Under the pieces are notes generated by a model. It was not told where the DNA came from and did not search any database. It saw nothing but the letters and a program-made list of their open reading frames with translations. Made by a program: the position numbers and the translations under genes. From Streptomyces lacrimifluminis (GTDB lineage: Bacteria > Actinomycetota > Actinomycetes > Streptomycetales > Streptomycetaceae), in the NCBI RefSeq assembly GCF_014646095.1, contig NZ_BMMU01000010.1, positions 157,760 through 221,759 on the forward strand: a stretch of 64,000 nt of DNA, given 5' to 3'. Shown in pieces: positions 23,875-32,338 of the stretch (the first letter of the stretch is position 1; the number at the start of each line of letters is the position of its first letter).

Positions 23875-24957
23875 TCACCTCGGTTCCGGGTGCACCCTCT
23901 GCGGGCCGCTCGGCATCGTGTTCTGGAGTCTTTCGCGGAGGTTCCGTTCCGTCCGTGACAGCGGTCCCGGTGCCGCCTGGGGTGGTACGCCCTGCACTGT
24001 CGTCCCCGGTGCCACCGGTGGCTCGTAGCGGGTCGGGGCCGTGTGGAGGGTGAACGTGGTGGCGCCGATCAGGGCGACGGTGAAGGCGATCGCCGCCTGG
24101 GTCCAGTTCCGGGCGCGGCGTTCGCTGCACGCGCGGACGGCCGAGGGGCGGGCGGCGCGCAGCCGGGCATGGGCGGCCAGGCCCGCCAGGCCGGACGACA
24201 GGTGGGCCGGGTCCGCGAGGTCCGGCAGGCGGGTCGCCACCGTCTCGCGGGCGTGGAGGAGGCGACCCGCCGCCGCACGGGTGCTCGCCTCCGTCTCCGC
24301 CGCAGTCTCGGGCAGGCCGAGGCCCACACCGTCGTGGAGAACCAGGGTGCGGCGGTACGGCGGGGGGAGTGTCAGGAGGGTGGACAGCAGCGCGCGGTCG
24401 GCCGCTTCGGCGGGCGGTGCCTCCGGGTGGCGATGGCGGGCGCGGAAGCGGTGCCAGGGGGAGAGCGCGCACTCGTACGCCGTCGCCCGCACCCACCCCG
24501 CCGGGTCCGGGTCGACGGCCACCTCGGGCCAGCGGTGCCAGGCCAGCTGGAACGCCCGTTCGACCGACTCGCGCGCCAACTCCCGCCGCCCGGTGAGGAG
24601 ATAGGTCTGCCGTACCAGGGCGGGGGCGCAGAACGCGTAGAGCGCGTCGAAGGCCTGAGCGGGCGTCAGGGGGGCGGTGGGGGGCGACGTGTCGGCGGCC
24701 ACCACGTCTTTTGTGGCCGTGACGGCGGCGGGTGCCGGTGCTGATGCCGGTGTAGGTGTAGGTGTAGGTGCCAGCAGGCTCGCGTACGTCTGCGCCTTGC
24801 GTCCGCGCGGTGTCGTGCGGCCGGTCTCCCACGCGCGTACCGTCTCGCGGCTGACGCCCACCAGTTCGGCGACCTGAGCCTGCGTCAGTGACTGGGACTC
24901 GCGCAGGCGTCGGCGTTCGGCGGGCGGGGGCAGCGGGATGGTGGGGCTTTGCGTCAC
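23875..24957 (-). CDS. XRE helix-turn-helix / sigma-70-like fusion with membrane helix
   Basis: 360-residue regulator of unusual design. Residues 10-60 form an XRE helix-turn-helix (LTQAQVAELVGVSRETVRAWETG). A Thr/Pro/Ala linker follows to about 95. Residues 100-245 look like an ECF sigma factor reduced in size: a region-2-like DALYAFCAPALVRQTYLLTGRRELARESVERAFQLAW split by the usual spacing, and a region-4-like LLTLPPPYRRTLVLHDGVGLGLPETA. One membrane helix lies at 286-305, then a basic tail. GTG start with AAGGGG upstream. It is divergent from DUF6350, over an AT-rich gap likely to hold its own operator. It could be a membrane-held transcription factor released or silenced by a signal; this is inference. 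Confidence 0.8.
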   Translation of the reverse strand: MTQSPTIPLPPPAERRRLRESQSLTQAQVAELVGVSRETVRAWETGRTTPRGRKAQTYASLLAPTPTPTPASAPAPAAVTATKDVVAADTSPPTAPLTPAQAFDALYAFCAPALVRQTYLLTGRRELARESVERAFQLAWHRWPEVAVDPDPAGWVRATAYECALSPWHRFRARHRHPEAPPAEAADRALLSTLLTLPPPYRRTLVLHDGVGLGLPETAAETEASTRAAAGRLLHARETVATRLPDLADPAHLSSGLAGLAAHARLRAARPSAVRACSERRARNWTQAAIAFTVALIGATTFTLHTAPTRYEPPVAPGTTVQGVPPQAAPGPLSRTERNLRERLQNTMPSGPQRVHPEPR

Positions 24958-25054
24958 CAGGGGCCCCTTCGCACGGAAAAGTACATAAAACGTATATTGG
25001 GTGACACGTCGTAGGTTCGCCTGTTACGACGGGAAAGCGCGTGTCGTTGGGAGC

Positions 25055-26683
25055 ATGGCGCTCGTGACCCAGACGACCGACCGCCGCCTTCCCTTCCTGC
25101 CCCTGAGCAACCGGGGCCGTACCCGGGTGCCTTCCCGGTTGCGCGATCGGCTCCGTGACCGTCTGCGCGACCGTTCCCCCGGACTGGGCGTCGGCCTGCT
25201 CGGCGGCGCGGTCGCGGCCGGGCTCGGGCTCGGCTCGTTCGCCGTGCTCGTGATGGTGCTGTGGATCAGCTCCCCGTACCCGGACAGCGGACCCGACGGC
25301 GCGCTGCACATCGCCGCCGCGCTCTGGCTGCTCGCCCACGGGGCCGAACTCGTCCGCGCGGACAGCCTGTCCGGCGCCCCCGCCCCCGTCGGCGTCACTC
25401 CCCTCCTGCTGCTCGCGCTCCCGGCCTGGCTGCTGCACCGCGCCGCCCGCGACGCGACGGAGGGCCGTGAGGAGGAAGGGGCGACGCAGGACGCGCCCCC
25501 GCTTCCCGCCCGTACCGTCTGGCTCGGCGTGGTCGCCGGGTATCTGGCCGTCGGCGGGGGCGTCGCACTGTACGCGTCCGGGGGCGGGCTGCGTCCCGAC
25601 TGGGCGTGGACGGCCGTATGTGTACCGCTGCTCGCCATGACGGCGGCGGGCGCCGGGGTGTGGACGGCGTACGGCCGACCGGGCGGGCCCCTGTCGCCCC
25701 GGGTGCTGTATCCGCTGCCCAGGTGGGTGCGCCGGCGCGTGCTGGACCCGGATGCCCGTGGCCGTTTCCTGGCCGCCGGGCGGGCCGCCGGGGCCGGAAC
25801 GGCCGTGTTCGTCGGGGGCGGGGCGCTGCTCGTCGCGGTGTCGCTGGTGGGGCACGGTGGGGCCGCCCGGGCCTCCTTCCTCCAGCTCACGGAGGCGTGG
25901 TCGGGCCGGATCGCCGTACTGCTGCTCTGTCTGGCCCTGATCCCCAACGCGGCGCTGTGGGGCGCGGCCTACGCCCTCGGCCCGGGGTTCACGCTCGGCT
26001 CGGGCCATGTCACCGGTCCGCTGGCCTCCGACCCGGCGCCGCTGCTGCCGCCCTTCCCGCTGCTGTCGGCGGTGCCGGACGCGGGGCCGGGCACCCCGCT
26101 GGCCTGGACGGTCACCGCGGTTCCGGTGGCGGCGGGGCTGACGGTTGCCTGGTTCACGGCGCGGGCGGCGGACCCCGGCGAGGGGAAGACGCCCTGGACG
26201 AGCGGGCGTACCGCCGCGAACGCGGGTTGTGCCGCCGCCCTGTGCGCGGGCGCGCTCGCGGTGCTGGCCGCGCTGGCGGGCGGGCCGCTCGGGAGCGACG
26301 CCCTCGCCCATGTCGGGCCGGTGTGGTGGCAGACGGGCGCGGCGACGCTGGCGTGGACGGCCGTCGTCGCCGTACCGACGGCCCTGGGACTGCGTGCGTG
26401 GAGGCTGCGGAAGCGGCCGAAGGACACCCGTACGGACACCGGCACGCTGAAGTTGACGCCCGCGGCGGCGCCCGTCGAGGCGAAGCGGCGGCACATGACC
26501 GCCGACGACGCCTACGAGGCGAGCGACCCGTACGAGGCGGAGGCCGCCTACGACTTCCTCCCCGCCGACCTGCCGTCACCCTCGCCCTGGTACGACGACA
26601 CCGCGTCCCGTGAGGCCCGCTGGGCCGCGCTCAAGGAGGCGTCGTCGACGACGCCTCCGGAGCCGAAGGAGACTCAGCTGTAG
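25055..26683 (+). CDS. DUF6350 multi-pass membrane protein
   Basis: Integral membrane protein of 542 residues with about ten to twelve hydrophobic helices between residues 35 and 455, then a hydrophilic C-terminal tail rich in Asp, Tyr and Glu. ATG at 25055 with GGGAG upstream; an upstream in-frame start at 25001 lacks support. Members of this family sit between sucCD and purNH in Streptomyces (from memory) and have been annotated as cell-division-protein-like without proof. No transport or enzyme motif seen. Confidence 0.85.
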   Translation: MALVTQTTDRRLPFLPLSNRGRTRVPSRLRDRLRDRLRDRSPGLGVGLLGGAVAAGLGLGSFAVLVMVLWISSPYPDSGPDGALHIAAALWLLAHGAELVRADSLSGAPAPVGVTPLLLLALPAWLLHRAARDATEGREEEGATQDAPPLPARTVWLGVVAGYLAVGGGVALYASGGGLRPDWAWTAVCVPLLAMTAAGAGVWTAYGRPGGPLSPRVLYPLPRWVRRRVLDPDARGRFLAAGRAAGAGTAVFVGGGALLVAVSLVGHGGAARASFLQLTEAWSGRIAVLLLCLALIPNAALWGAAYALGPGFTLGSGHVTGPLASDPAPLLPPFPLLSAVPDAGPGTPLAWTVTAVPVAAGLTVAWFTARAADPGEGKTPWTSGRTAANAGCAAALCAGALAVLAALAGGPLGSDALAHVGPVWWQTGAATLAWTAVVAVPTALGLRAWRLRKRPKDTRTDTGTLKLTPAAAPVEAKRRHMTADDAYEASDPYEAEAAYDFLPADLPSPSPWYDDTASREARWAALKEASSTTPPEPKETQL

Positions 26684-26705
26684 CTGTAGCCGGATCTGGT
26701 TGTGC

Positions 26706-27494
26706 CTAGCTGTTCGTGCCGAACACGTCCCGGAGTTCCTTCGGGAGCAGGTCGTTGCATGCCTTCTCGGCGGTGTTCGTGAGGGCGTCGTTCGTGCACG
26801 TGTAGTAGTCGCGGTACACGAACTGGAGACTGAACGTCACGGCGACCATGGCGAGTGCCAGGGATGCCGTGACCAGACCGCTGATCGCGGCCGTCCGCTG
26901 CGGCCGGCCCCCGCCTGCCGTGCCCTGCGGGGGCACGGGGGTGTCCGGGTTCGGGGTGCGGGGCTTGGCGCGCAGGGCGCTGATGCCCCAGTGCAGAGCG
27001 AGCGCGCCGAGCAGCAGCGCCACGTACGGCCAGTTGAAGAGGGCGAAGAAGAAGGCCCACATACCGCACAGCAGTGCGTACCGCGCGTGGCGCTGGGCCG
27101 GGTCCGTCGGGTCCCAGCGGGGGTTGGTGCCCTGTCCGTCGCCCTGGCCCTCGGGGCCGCCCTGGCCGCCGGACCGGCCCGAGCGGTCGCCGAAGATGCC
27201 CGGAGAACGGCCGGGCTGCCGGTCGCTCCACTGACTGCCCCACGGGGAGTTACCGCCGTCGCCGGAGGTGTCGTCGCCCGCCGGACGCCGGGGCTGCCAG
27301 GGCTTGTCCGGTGTGCCCTCCGGCGGCGGGGCGAACGGGTTGTCGTCCTGGGCCGCGCTTCCCTGACCGTCGCCGTTCGCGCCGGTGTCGCCGTTGTTCT
27401 TGCCCGAGGACGCGTCGGGCGGCGACGCGGGGCGCTCCCGCAGCAGCACAGACTGCGGGGTGAGCGTGAGGAGTCGCAGGCTGCGGTCCGACAT
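26706..27494 (-). CDS. Membrane protein with Gly/Pro-rich cytoplasmic region
   Basis: 262 residues. Residues 1-140 are low-complexity (Gly, Gln, Asp, Pro) and probably disordered. Two to three membrane helices follow (YALLCGMWAFFFALFNWPYVALLLG split around Ala, and LVTASLALAMVAVTFSLQFVY), ending in a short tail with CTNDALTNTAEKACNDLL, a Cys pair that could form a disulphide outside. ATG at 27494. It converges with DUF6350 (22 bp apart) and is divergent from purN. Function unknown. Confidence 0.75.
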   Translation of the reverse strand: MSDRSLRLLTLTPQSVLLRERPASPPDASSGKNNGDTGANGDGQGSAAQDDNPFAPPPEGTPDKPWQPRRPAGDDTSGDGGNSPWGSQWSDRQPGRSPGIFGDRSGRSGGQGGPEGQGDGQGTNPRWDPTDPAQRHARYALLCGMWAFFFALFNWPYVALLLGALALHWGISALRAKPRTPNPDTPVPPQGTAGGGRPQRTAAISGLVTASLALAMVAVTFSLQFVYRDYYTCTNDALTNTAEKACNDLLPKELRDVFGTNS

Positions 27495-27680
27495 CAAGTG
27501 AGCGTCTTCCCCTTGTTGATCACGGCCGTGGGTGCACGGCTGTCGATTTCGGCTGTTCGGCATGTGCCGCCACCCCGTGAACGCACCGCATGACGGCCGC
27601 GTTCCCGGACCGGCTCCTGCCAGACGCTACCTTCCGGCCACGCACCCGTCCCGTGGGGGCTGTCCGGAGTGCCGGTATCG

Positions 27681-27708
27681 TTGCTGGCGGTCGGCCGCTT
27701 TGTAGACT
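27681..27708 (+). promoter_or_regulatory. Probable purNH promoter
   Basis: TTGCTG at 27681-27686 and TAGACT at 27703-27708, 16 bp apart, resemble an HrdB-type promoter. The leader to the purN GTG would be about 75 nt. No riboswitch motif was seen in it. Confidence 0.5.
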
Positions 27709-27790
27709 TCCCCGTATCCCGGGGCGCGAAGCATTCGTATGAAGACATGAGCCGCCCGCACGACCTGTTCCCCCGAGAAAGGGCCCCGCC

Positions 27791-28420
27791 GTGGCCGAGT
27801 CCCAGGCTGCCAAGCGCCTCGTCGTGCTGGTCTCCGGATCCGGTACGAATCTGCAGGCGCTCCTCGACACCGTCGCGGCCACCGGCACCGAGGCCTACGG
27901 GGCCGAGATCGTCGCCGTCGGCGCCGACCGGGACGGCATCGAAGGGCTCGCGCGCGCCGAGCGGGCCGGGCTGCCGACCTTCGTGTGCCGGGTGAAGGAC
28001 CACGGCACCCGGGCGGAGTGGGACGCGGCGCTCGCCGGTGCGGTGGCCGCGTACGAACCCGATCTGGTCGTCTCCGCCGGGTTCATGAAGATCGTGGGCA
28101 AGGAGTTCCTGGCCCTGTTCGGCGGACGGTTCGTCAACACGCATCCCGCCCTGCTGCCCAGTTTCCCGGGGGCCCACGGCGTTCGCGACGCGCTCGCGTA
28201 CGGCGCGAGGGTCACCGGCTGCACCGTCCACTTCGTCGACGACGGCGTCGACACCGGACCGATCATCGCTCAGGGCGTGGTGGAGATCCGGGACGAGGAC
28301 GACGAGAGCGCTCTGCACGAGCGCATCAAGGAAGTCGAGCGAAGGCTGCTCGTCGATGTCGTGGGGCGGCTCGCCCGCAACGGCTATCGCATTGAGGGAC
28401 GAAAGGTAGTTATCCAGTGA
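27791..28420 (+). CDS. purN: Phosphoribosylglycinamide formyltransferase
   Basis: 209-residue enzyme that moves a formyl group from 10-formyl-tetrahydrofolate to GAR, the third step of purine synthesis. GTG start at 27791. Phosphate-binding LVSGSGTNLQALLD near the N terminus; catalytic core with SAGFMKIVGKEFL, the NTHPALLPSFPGAHG loop containing the active Asn and His, and the Asp in TGCTVHFVDDGVDTGPII. The stop overlaps the purH start (GTGA), so both are made together. Confidence 0.97.
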   Translation: MAESQAAKRLVVLVSGSGTNLQALLDTVAATGTEAYGAEIVAVGADRDGIEGLARAERAGLPTFVCRVKDHGTRAEWDAALAGAVAAYEPDLVVSAGFMKIVGKEFLALFGGRFVNTHPALLPSFPGAHGVRDALAYGARVTGCTVHFVDDGVDTGPIIAQGVVEIRDEDDESALHERIKEVERRLLVDVVGRLARNGYRIEGRKVVIQ

Positions 28421-30009
28421 CCGCCGACACCGCCGACATCACTGTCACGGCCGAGAGCGACAAGCGGGCCCTTCGCCGGGCGCTCGTCAGCGTCTACGAC
28501 AAGACCGGTCTGGAAGAGCTGGCCCGTGGCCTGCACGAGGCCGGCGTGGAACTCGTCTCCACGGGATCGACGGCGGGCCGGATCGCCGCCGCCGGTGTCC
28601 CCGTCACCAAGGTCGAGGAGCTCACCGGCTTCCCCGAGTGCCTGGACGGCCGGGTCAAGACCCTGCACCCCAAGGTGCACGCCGGCATCCTCGCCGACCT
28701 GCGCCTGGAGGACCACCGCACCCAGCTCGCCGAGCTGGGCGTCGAGCCCTTCGACCTGGTCGTCGTCAACCTCTACCCGTTCCGCGAGACGGTCGCCTCC
28801 GGCGCCTCGCCCGACGAGTGCGTGGAGCAGATCGACATCGGCGGCCCGTCGATGGTCCGCGCCGCCGCCAAGAACCACCCGTCGGTGGCCGTGGTCACCA
28901 GCCCGGCGCGGTACGCGGACGTCCTGGCCGCGGTCAAGGACGGCGGCTTCGACCTCACGGCCCGCAAGCGGCTGGCCGCCGAGGCCTTCCGGCACACCGC
29001 CGAGTACGACATCGCGGTGGCGAGCTGGTTCGCGAGCGCCTACGCGCCCGCGGACGACTCCCAGTTTCCCGACTTCGTCGCCGCCGCCCTCCAGCGCAAG
29101 AGCACCCTCCGCTACGGCGAGAACCCCCACCAGCCCGCCGCGCTCTACGTCGACGGCACGGGGACCGGTCTCGCCGAGGCCGAGCAGCTGCACGGCAAGG
29201 AGATGTCGTACAACAACTACACGGACACGGACGCCGCCCGCCGTGCCGCGTACGACCACGCCGAGCCCTGCGTCGCGATCATCAAGCACGCCAACCCCTG
29301 TGGCATCGCGGTCGGTTCGGATGTCGCCGAGGCGCACCGCAAGGCGCACGCGTGCGACCCCCTGTCCGCCTTCGGCGGGGTCATCGCCGTCAACCGGCCG
29401 GTCTCCAAGGAGCTGGCCGAGCAGGTCGCCGAGATCTTCACCGAGGTCATCGTCGCGCCCGACTACGAGGACGGCGCTCTCGAAGCCCTCGCCCGGAAGA
29501 AGAACATCCGCGTCCTGAAGGCCCCGGCCGCGCCCTCGCACCCCGCTGAGGTCAAGCCCATCGACGGCGGCGCGCTCCTCCAGGTGACGGACCGCCTCCA
29601 GGCCGACGGCGACGACCCGGCCAACTGGACCCTGGCGACGGGCGAGGCGCTGTCCGCGTCCGAGCTGGCGGAACTCTCCTTCGCCTGGAAGGCGTGCCGG
29701 GCGGTCAAGTCCAATGCCATCCTGCTGGCCAAGGACGGCGCCTCGGTCGGCGTCGGCATGGGCCAGGTCAACCGTGTCGACTCGGCGAAGCTGGCGGTCG
29801 AGCGGGCGGGCGAGGAGCGGGCGCGGGGCGCGTACGCGGCGTCGGACGCGTTCTTCCCGTTCCCCGACGGGCTGGAGATCCTGACGGCCGCGGGCGTCAA
29901 GGCCGTGGTGCAGCCCGGCGGTTCGGTGCGGGACGAGCTGGTCGTGGAGGCGGCGCAGAAGGCGGGCGTCACGATGTACTTCACGGGGACGCGGCACTTC
30001 TTCCACTGA
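28417..30009 (+). CDS. purH: Bifunctional AICAR formyltransferase / IMP cyclohydrolase
   Basis: 530 residues, catalysing the last two steps to IMP. The IMP cyclohydrolase (MGS-like) domain spans residues 15-150 with RALVSVYDKTGLEELARGL, STGSTAGRI and KTLHPKVHAGIL. The AICAR transformylase domain follows with LRYGENPHQPAALY, AIIKHANPCG (catalytic Lys-His) and AFGGVIAVNRPV. A short acidic N-terminal leader of about 12 residues is extra. GTG start overlaps purN by 4 bp. A very strong hairpin follows the stop. Confidence 0.98.
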   Translation: MTADTADITVTAESDKRALRRALVSVYDKTGLEELARGLHEAGVELVSTGSTAGRIAAAGVPVTKVEELTGFPECLDGRVKTLHPKVHAGILADLRLEDHRTQLAELGVEPFDLVVVNLYPFRETVASGASPDECVEQIDIGGPSMVRAAAKNHPSVAVVTSPARYADVLAAVKDGGFDLTARKRLAAEAFRHTAEYDIAVASWFASAYAPADDSQFPDFVAAALQRKSTLRYGENPHQPAALYVDGTGTGLAEAEQLHGKEMSYNNYTDTDAARRAAYDHAEPCVAIIKHANPCGIAVGSDVAEAHRKAHACDPLSAFGGVIAVNRPVSKELAEQVAEIFTEVIVAPDYEDGALEALARKKNIRVLKAPAAPSHPAEVKPIDGGALLQVTDRLQADGDDPANWTLATGEALSASELAELSFAWKACRAVKSNAILLAKDGASVGVGMGQVNRVDSAKLAVERAGEERARGAYAASDAFFPFPDGLEILTAAGVKAVVQPGGSVRDELVVEAAQKAGVTMYFTGTRHFFH

Positions 30010-30020
30010 GCCGGACAGCG

Positions 30021-30071
30021 TCGACGTGAACGGGCCCGCCGACAGCTGACCGGCGGGCCCGTTCACGTCGA
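30021..30071. terminator. purNH terminator with 21-bp perfect stem
   Basis: Bases 30021-30041 are exactly complementary to 30051-30071, with a 9-base loop. It begins 12 bp after the purH stop. One of the two longest perfect hairpins in the window; probably bidirectional. Confidence 0.85.
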
Positions 30072-30173
30072 GCTGAAACCCGTGCGCGACGCACGGACAC
30101 GTGGCCTCCGGTCCCCTCGGGGTCCGGAGGCCAAGCTCGTCACCGCAGGTCGGACGGTGAACTCCTGCTGGGA

Positions 30174-30203
30174 TACCTGGAGTACCTGGTACCTGGTACC
30201 TGG
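30174..30203. repeat. TACCTGG tandem repeat
   Basis: One TACCTGG unit at 30174-30180, then three directly joined copies at 30183-30203. It lies just past the stop of the crystallin-like gene. Probably a slippage tract with no assigned role. Confidence 0.7.
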
Positions 30204-30216
30204 GGTACCCGCAGTA

Positions 30217-30603
30217 CTAGGTGGTGACGCGGAAGGCGCTGACCCACGGCCCGATGTTGCCGTAGCCGCTGTCGTCGATGGTGATCGACCACCCGGTGCA
30301 GTTGGCGTGTTCCCACAGCTCGACCCTGACGGCGGTGTCGCCGGTGCGGGCGGAGCGGACCCTGTCGTTCCAGTTGCTGCCGACGTAGGTGCACGACCCC
30401 GTGGATCCGGAGAACTCGTTGTCCGGACCCGAGAAGCCCGTCTCACTGAAGCCGCGCCACTTGCCGGCCGCCTGGACGGCGGCAGTGCCGGTGGTGGAGT
30501 CGGACGACGGAGCGGCGACTGCGGTGCCGGCCGTCAGCAGTCCGACCGTGGCGAGCGCGGCAGCCGCGGCGGGCATCCGCTTGAACGAGAACGCCATCTT
30601 CAT
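30217..30603 (-). CDS. Small secreted beta/gamma-crystallin-like protein
   Basis: 128 residues with a clear signal peptide (MKMAFSFKRM, Ala/Leu core, cleavage near AVAAPSS) and a mature domain of about 80 residues. The pattern GFSGPDNEFSGSTGSC, NDRVRSARTG and VELWEHANCTGWS fits the beta/gamma-crystallin fold that also includes Streptomyces metalloproteinase inhibitor. Two Cys could form a disulphide. AAGGAGGG lies 9 nt before the ATG. It lies downstream of the kinase gene on the same strand (97 bp) and may be co-transcribed. An inhibitor role is inference. Confidence 0.75.
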   Translation of the reverse strand: MKMAFSFKRMPAAAAALATVGLLTAGTAVAAPSSDSTTGTAAVQAAGKWRGFSETGFSGPDNEFSGSTGSCTYVGSNWNDRVRSARTGDTAVRVELWEHANCTGWSITIDDSGYGNIGPWVSAFRVTT

Positions 30604-30700
30604 GATGTATGTCCCTCCTTGAGACGTTACCCACCCCCGTAGGTGGACGTCCTCACCCTCGTACGGAAGGGAGGGGAGGGGTACCTCGGAACTCTCAGGG

Positions 30701-32338
30701 TCACTTCTTCCCCGGTGGCGTGTACTCCTTGAGGTGGTGGGCGACGCGGTCGGCGTACGGCTGGTTCTTCGGGGGAACGCCGACCGTGTCGTTCACCACC
30801 TGGTACGACGTCCGGTAGGCCGCCGCGATCAGTACCCCGCGGTCGCCCGGCAGCTTCGGGTCCAGGCGGGGCGCGATCCAGCACAGGTAGCGGCCCATGG
30901 CCGGGATGGACTCGGCGGGCGGGAAGGGCGGTTCGGGCACCGACGTACCGGGAGTGCCGTCCTCGTGCATCCACCAGCGCAGCACGCTCGGGGTCCAACG
31001 GGCGATGCCGTACTCGTTGTTGACCGGGTCGGCGAGGTCCGGGTCGAAGTTGCTCTCGACCTTCAGTATGGCCGCGATGAGGGCCGGCGTGACGTGCGGT
31101 TGGTCGCAGTCGTGGGCCGTCTCGACGATCAGCAGCCGGTAGGCGGGCGGCACGCCCTTGTCGGTACGGAGGACCGAGGAGCCGTACGAGGCGGCCGTCG
31201 CCGTCACCGCCGCCGTACCGCCGGGGCCGTTGGACCTGCTCGCCCCTTCGTCCCCGTACGCCCAGCTGCTGATGCCGTAGCCGAGCGCGGCGGCGGCCAC
31301 CGCGGCGGTCGCCGCGCCCGCGATCAGCGTCCTGCGGCCCCGCGCCCGGTGCGGGAACCGGCGGACGAGCCCGGACAGGGAACGGGACAGGAATCCCGCT
31401 CCGGCCCTCGTGCCCGCCAGCGCCTCCACCCTCCGCAGCAGCGCCTCGCCCGTGATCCGCTCCTCGTGCGTACGGGCCAGACAGTCCCGCACGATCTCCC
31501 GCCAGGCGTCCGGGAGCCCGGAGGTGAGACGGAGCTCGTCGGTGCCCCGGGCGTAGGCGACCGCCGCGTCACGCCGGGTCACCGGGGTGCCGCCGGGCAG
31601 CGGGAAGGTGTCGGTGAGGACCAGGTGGGCCAGCACCCCGAAGGCCCAGATGTCGGCCGACGGACGGATCCGGCGGCCCCGTTCGCCGATCTCCGACCAC
31701 AGGAGTTCCGGGGGCGTGTAGTCGGGGGTCGAGAAGGCGGGCGTGTACGCGTGCGTGCCTTCCAGCTCCGCCGCCATGTTGAAGTCGGCCAGCCGCACCG
31801 ACCCGTCCTTCATCAGCAGCACATTGGCCGGTTTCAGGTCCCCGTGCACCCAGCCCGCCCGGTGGAGCTGGACCAGCCCCTCGCAGATCTGGGCGAGCAG
31901 GTCCTGGCCCTGCGGCGGTGGGCCCGGTGCGCGGGTGAGGAGGGCGGCCAGGGACTCCTCCGCCTTCTCCAGTACGAGGACCACGGCGCCGTCCAGGTCC
32001 GGGTGGGCGGGGTCGTCCACGGTCAGCGTCTCGTACATGCGGATCAGCCGGGGACGCTTCAGCTCGCGGTGCAACCTCAGCTCGCGGTCCGCCAGTTCAC
32101 GCAGGTGGGCGAGGTGACGGGGGGTGCCGGTGCCCGTGGGCAGGAACTTGAGGGCGGCGGTGCGGGGCAGGTCCTCGGGCCTGCCGCCGGTGAGCACGTC
32201 CCCTTGGCCGCCCGGTCCGGCGTCGACGCGCCGGGCCTCGTACACGCTGCCGAACGCCCCTGTCGCGATCGGCTCCCGCACCTCCCAGACGCCCACCCGG
32301 TAGCCCCTGGGCACCGTCACCGCGTACGCCTCCGGCAT
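30701..32338 (-). CDS. Ser/Thr protein kinase fused to an extracellular lysozyme-like domain
   Basis: 545-residue transmembrane protein. Residues 15-300: protein kinase fold with glycine loop ATGAFGSVYEA, K64 in AALKFL, H165-G-D167-LKPANVL as catalytic loop, and TPPELL as the APE-like motif. The magnesium motif reads D185-F-N187 instead of DFG. One membrane helix lies near 338-360. Residues 395-545 form a lysozyme/SLT-like domain with E428 in ILKVESNFDP and YGIARWTPSVLRWW, the usual catalytic Glu-Ser context. The ATG at 32338 shares one base with the FHA gene stop (TGATG). The enzyme may sense or cut peptidoglycan outside and phosphorylate the FHA partner inside. This pairing of kinase and wall-hydrolase-like domain is rare in my experience. 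Confidence 0.88.
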   Translation of the reverse strand: MPEAYAVTVPRGYRVGVWEVREPIATGAFGSVYEARRVDAGPGGQGDVLTGGRPEDLPRTAALKFLPTGTGTPRHLAHLRELADRELRLHRELKRPRLIRMYETLTVDDPAHPDLDGAVVLVLEKAEESLAALLTRAPGPPPQGQDLLAQICEGLVQLHRAGWVHGDLKPANVLLMKDGSVRLADFNMAAELEGTHAYTPAFSTPDYTPPELLWSEIGERGRRIRPSADIWAFGVLAHLVLTDTFPLPGGTPVTRRDAAVAYARGTDELRLTSGLPDAWREIVRDCLARTHEERITGEALLRRVEALAGTRAGAGFLSRSLSGLVRRFPHRARGRRTLIAGAATAAVAAAALGYGISSWAYGDEGASRSNGPGGTAAVTATAASYGSSVLRTDKGVPPAYRLLIVETAHDCDQPHVTPALIAAILKVESNFDPDLADPVNNEYGIARWTPSVLRWWMHEDGTPGTSVPEPPFPPAESIPAMGRYLCWIAPRLDPKLPGDRGVLIAAAYRTSYQVVNDTVGVPPKNQPYADRVAHHLKEYTPPGKK

